From Agrocybe praecox (lineage: Eukaryota; Basidiomycota; Agaricomycetes; Agaricales; Agrocybaceae), in contig OZ024844.1 of the NCBI GenBank assembly GCA_964017145.1, positions 3,410,001-3,474,000 on the forward strand: a stretch of DNA of 64,000 nucleotides. Direction: 5' to 3'. Below, one piece after another: positions 62,341 through 64,000 of this stretch. The position numbers and the translations under genes were made by a program. The notes below the pieces were generated by a model. That model saw nothing but the letters and a program-made list of their open reading frames with translations, ran no database searches and had not been told where the DNA came from. Every line of letters starts with the position of its first letter. Position 1 is the stretch's first letter.

Positions 62341-64000
62341 ATGACTGCAATCGCCGCCGCCTTGGACTCTCTATATCTCGAACAACTCAGCTCTTACGTT
62401 TCTCGTGAATCATTTACAATGATTTTGCGAAACATACTAGATAACTGACAATTACACTCATCTCAGTTGCCACTGCTACATGCGTTGTTTATGATCATAG
62501 TTCGTGACATCTAATACGAACTTTTGGCATGCCTACTCACTGCTTTTCGTTATGAAGTTATCACTCTAGATTTGGAGGTATTTACAAGCTCTTCGGACGC
62601 AAGCTGTCTCACTGACGGTGCTGAATTAGTTCGAGTTGGTTTGGGTGATTGTTACTCGCTGAAAGATACTGTGATCACCGAGGTTCACCAGGTTTGATCC
62701 AGAAATTACGCAAGTCGAGCATGGTCCAAGTGCTGTTCTTAATTGTGAGTGACGAAATGACCCTTTTTACGAGCTCGGAAAATAGCAACTTTTCGATTGT
62801 CTAGAACCGTTACCTGGGATTGGCATTCCAACTGTAAGAGGAAATAAGATATTCAAGCAGTTCGGATGTTTTGATTGAATATACTTTGGGGTTGATATGA
62901 GCAGGTACATGGCCTTCGGTATGTTACGAGACTCTGATGGTTTACTCTTGAGCACGTCCTGACCATGGCACTAGTTTTCATACGACATATCGTTAGTGGC
63001 AACCCCCAAGTAAGACAAGGCTTGACTCGCTCGGAATACACTAATCCACTCCTCAGGGGTAATTTCTTCATCCAGACCGTTGTCGACTAGTCTCACGACT
63101 TAATTAACTCAGGTGTAGGTCTTTAAAAGTGGATTCAAATGCGAGAATACTGACTCTCTTAACATCTAGGTGATTTATGGAGACCATTTGTAATTTTGGG
63201 GTTTACAATATTCGTTGTGATTGGTTCTATGCAAGGTACGAAAGCATTCCTTTCAGACTGCTTTCGTGAATAACCCAGACCCTTTCCCCTTCATCAGGTA
63301 TCATGATATTTCGCGTTTCGAGCATGCGCAGGCACGTTGCATGGATGCGATATCTTCTCTCCATCGCTTTTGTCGGTGAAATGATCATTTGCTTCGTGAT
63401 AATAGGTTTTGGTACCCGCGATGCCACACGTGCGTTTATGCCTTCCTCCTCAACTTTTCGCTGGCAGTTTTGGTCAAGAGGAACTTATTCTTGTTTTTAG
63501 GGGTTGCTGATCCTGTATCGCCTCTGGGCATCCACACATGTACAACGATTTCCTTTCCTGTGTATTATTTTGCGAGTTGGCCGCCATTTCTTGGATTTGA
63601 ATGTATGATCGTTTCTCTATCAGTATGGAGTGCTATGCACCACTACCGCTCTGCAAACTACGTTATCCGCGGCTCGCAGTCTTCTCCGCCAACCACTAAC
63701 CTGATATATATACTGTTCAGGGACAGTATCACTTTTCCAACAATGTATGATGTGGTTTTCCTATTTGAGATATTCGCTAACAGTACTTTTGGCATAGATC
63801 TATTGTTATTGGCCTTGCCAACCTTCTGTGCATTTTAGTGGTTTCGGTGTGTACTTGCTACCATTATGAGCTACGCCTTTCACTTTTCTCAAACTCTGTT
63901 TATTCATTTTAAATTACATATAGCCAAAGGTTGGACGAGCGCTACTTCCAGTTTCAACACTTGCACCTTGCATTATTGGCCCTCGTCTCATCCTCAACTT
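62341..64000 (+). CDS. DUF6533-like multi-pass membrane protein, paralog F (3' end outside)
   Basis: Sixth locus of the family. ATG at 62341 begins MTAIAAALDSLYLEQLSSYV. Exons 62341-62404 (64), 62467-62499 (33), 62558-62577 (20), 62630-62644 (15), 62703-62744 (42), 62805-62833 (29) and 62905-62918 (14) repeat the family pattern exactly: ATCVVYDH, ITLDLE, FELVW, KLRKSSMVQVLFLI, NRYLGLAFQL, YMAF. The following exon (about 63060-63110) shows in-frame stops in the frames tried, so its borders or its integrity are doubtful. Then DLWRPFVILGFTIFVVIGSM, IMIFRVSSMRRHVA, PVSPLGIHTCTTISFPVYYF and YILFRDSITFPT are readable. The last exon reaches PCIIGPRLILNL at the window edge, so the C-terminal tail is missing. 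Function unknown. Confidence 0.65.

Noticed and set aside
1..64000. CRISPR arrays, bacterial operons, integrons or prophage
   Set aside because: Spliced genes and fungal protein families show that this is eukaryotic nuclear DNA; no array of short spaced repeats is present.

Overview
The window looks like nuclear DNA of a basidiomycete fungus, most likely an Agaricomycete. Genes are cut by many short GT-AG introns (about 50-70 nt) with recognisable branch-point sequences. The recognisable proteins are fungal: a Mif2/CENP-C kinetochore protein, a cutinase, a mitochondrial tRNA 2-thiouridylase, a Pns1/CTL-type transporter, a PCL-type cyclin, an F-box protein, a beta-trefoil lectin-like protein and a family of DUF6533-like membrane proteins. 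Exon models were built by hand from splice signals, reading frame and family knowledge; no alignment or database search was run.

Layout. 1-666 (+): 3' end of an FAD-linked (berberine-bridge type) oxidoreductase. 1681-3828 (-): Mif2/CENP-C in six exons. 4225-5204 (+): frame-broken F-box/LRR remnant, head-to-head with Mif2. 5364-6070 (-): secreted cutinase. 6803-8539 (-): MTU1/TRMU in nine exons. 8877-15625 (-): three tandem membrane-protein paralogs (A, B, C). 16824-17644 (-): beta-trefoil lectin-like gene with a premature TGA. 18699-22426 (+): CTL/Pns1 transporter with a long acidic N-terminus. 23060-23950: three-unit tandem repeat. 26105-27978 (+): paralog D, followed by a dead copy E. About 29-43.5 kb: gene-poor, with one decayed coding stretch near 36.4-38.2 kb. 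43561-44792 (+): PCL-type cyclin. About 44.8-59.4 kb: gene-poor, with another decayed coding stretch at 48.97-49.68 kb. 59474-61330 (-): F-box protein. 62341-end (+): paralog F, cut by the window end.

The genes do not form an evident pathway or biosynthetic cluster. Housekeeping genes (kinetochore, mitochondrial tRNA modification, transporter, cyclin) are interspersed with fast-evolving lineage-specific genes. The most distinctive feature is the six-member family of multi-pass membrane proteins. All five readable copies keep the same micro-exon pattern at the 5' end (about 64/33/20/15/42/29/14 nt) and a C-terminal signature ending in LNLREAYYLPF or close to it. Copies A-C lie on one strand and D-F on the other. 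The gene deserts carry microsatellites and open frames without recognisable homology.
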